Assembly: GCA_036003885.1 (NCBI GenBank)
Contig: DASYSA010000537.1
Location: 1 to 23,052 of the forward strand
Length of the DNA: 23,052 bases
Origin: DASYSA01 sp036003885
GTDB lineage: Bacteria; Acidobacteriota; Blastocatellia; UBA7656
Direction: 5' to 3'
In this document: one piece after another, positions 22,966-23,052 of the stretch
Layout of the letters: the number at the start of each line of letters is the position of its first letter
Position numbering within the stretch: position 1 is the first letter of the stretch
Position numbers and translations under genes: made by a program
The notes under the pieces: model-generated
What the model saw: the letters and a program-made list of their open reading frames with translations, nothing else
Told to the model about the DNA's origin: nothing
Database searches by the model: none

Positions 22966-23052
22966 ATGAAGACCGACAATCGAATCGGGGTACTGCTATT
23001 CAATCTCGGCGGGCCGGAGAAGCTCGAGGATGTGAAGCCATTTCTGTTCAAC
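22966..23052 (+). CDS. hemH: Ferrochelatase HemH, N-terminal 29 codons only
   Basis: The window ends 29 codons into this gene. The residues (IGVLLFNLGGPEKLEDVKPF from codon 7) match the conserved ferrochelatase N-terminus (V-L-L-x-N-L-G-G-P). The enzyme inserts Fe2+ into protoporphyrin (or coproporphyrin in some lineages), and its position after hemE fits. No Shine-Dalgarno is visible: the bases before the ATG at 22966 are heptamer repeat (CACAAAC CAGAAAC TG). Confidence 0.9.
   Translation, partial: MKTDNRIGVLLFNLGGPEKLEDVKPFLFN

Overview
The window reads as chromosomal DNA of a diderm (Gram-negative) soil-type bacterium. The signs are a porin ending in a C-terminal Phe beta-barrel signature, a lipobox-bearing PstS, a Tat-exported protein, a large hybrid sensor kinase and several short-chain dehydrogenases. 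The mix of protein families and the repeat-filled spacers suggest Acidobacteriota (perhaps Blastocatellia). That placement is an inference from style, not from a marker gene.

Region 1 (1-6019) is a stress/oxidoreductase cluster. A 5'-truncated hypothetical gene is followed by a minus-strand unit: tetR, an HtrA-like protease, a thioredoxin with a CAPC active site, and an SDR. A perfect 14-bp inverted repeat lies between tetR and htrA, and half of it recurs inside the tetR promoter, so the regulator probably controls both itself and the unit. On the plus strand follow an 18-codon upstream ORF overlapping a cofactor-free chloroperoxidase-type hydrolase, a decayed aldo/keto reductase remnant and another SDR.

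Region 2 (6070-15029) is a phosphate locus. Reading on the minus strand it is pstS-pstC-pstA-pstB-phoU-response regulator, then a small cupin and a CHAD-domain (polyphosphate-binding type) protein. A putative porin is divergent from pstS. The shared pstS/porin control region carries two copies of a direct repeat TTTAAC-N5-GTTAAC (11-bp period), one per promoter and in the same orientation relative to transcription, each followed 8-10 bases later by a -10-like hexamer. No classical PhoR is present; the next kinase is a CHASE3-PAS-PAS hybrid histidine kinase (15227-17839) on the far side of the porin.

Region 3 (17840-23052) holds a truncated RND adaptor remnant, an exported pair (Tat-type sugar-isomerase-like TIM barrel plus DUF1080 protein), a third SDR, hemE and the first 29 codons of hemH. 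Every spacer from 18.69 kb onward of more than about 100 bases, and one short one, contains degenerate heptanucleotide arrays, mostly arranged as inverted pairs. They supply a likely -35 element for the third SDR and run to within two bases of the hemH start codon. These arrays, with the twin Pho-type boxes, are the most interesting structure in the window.
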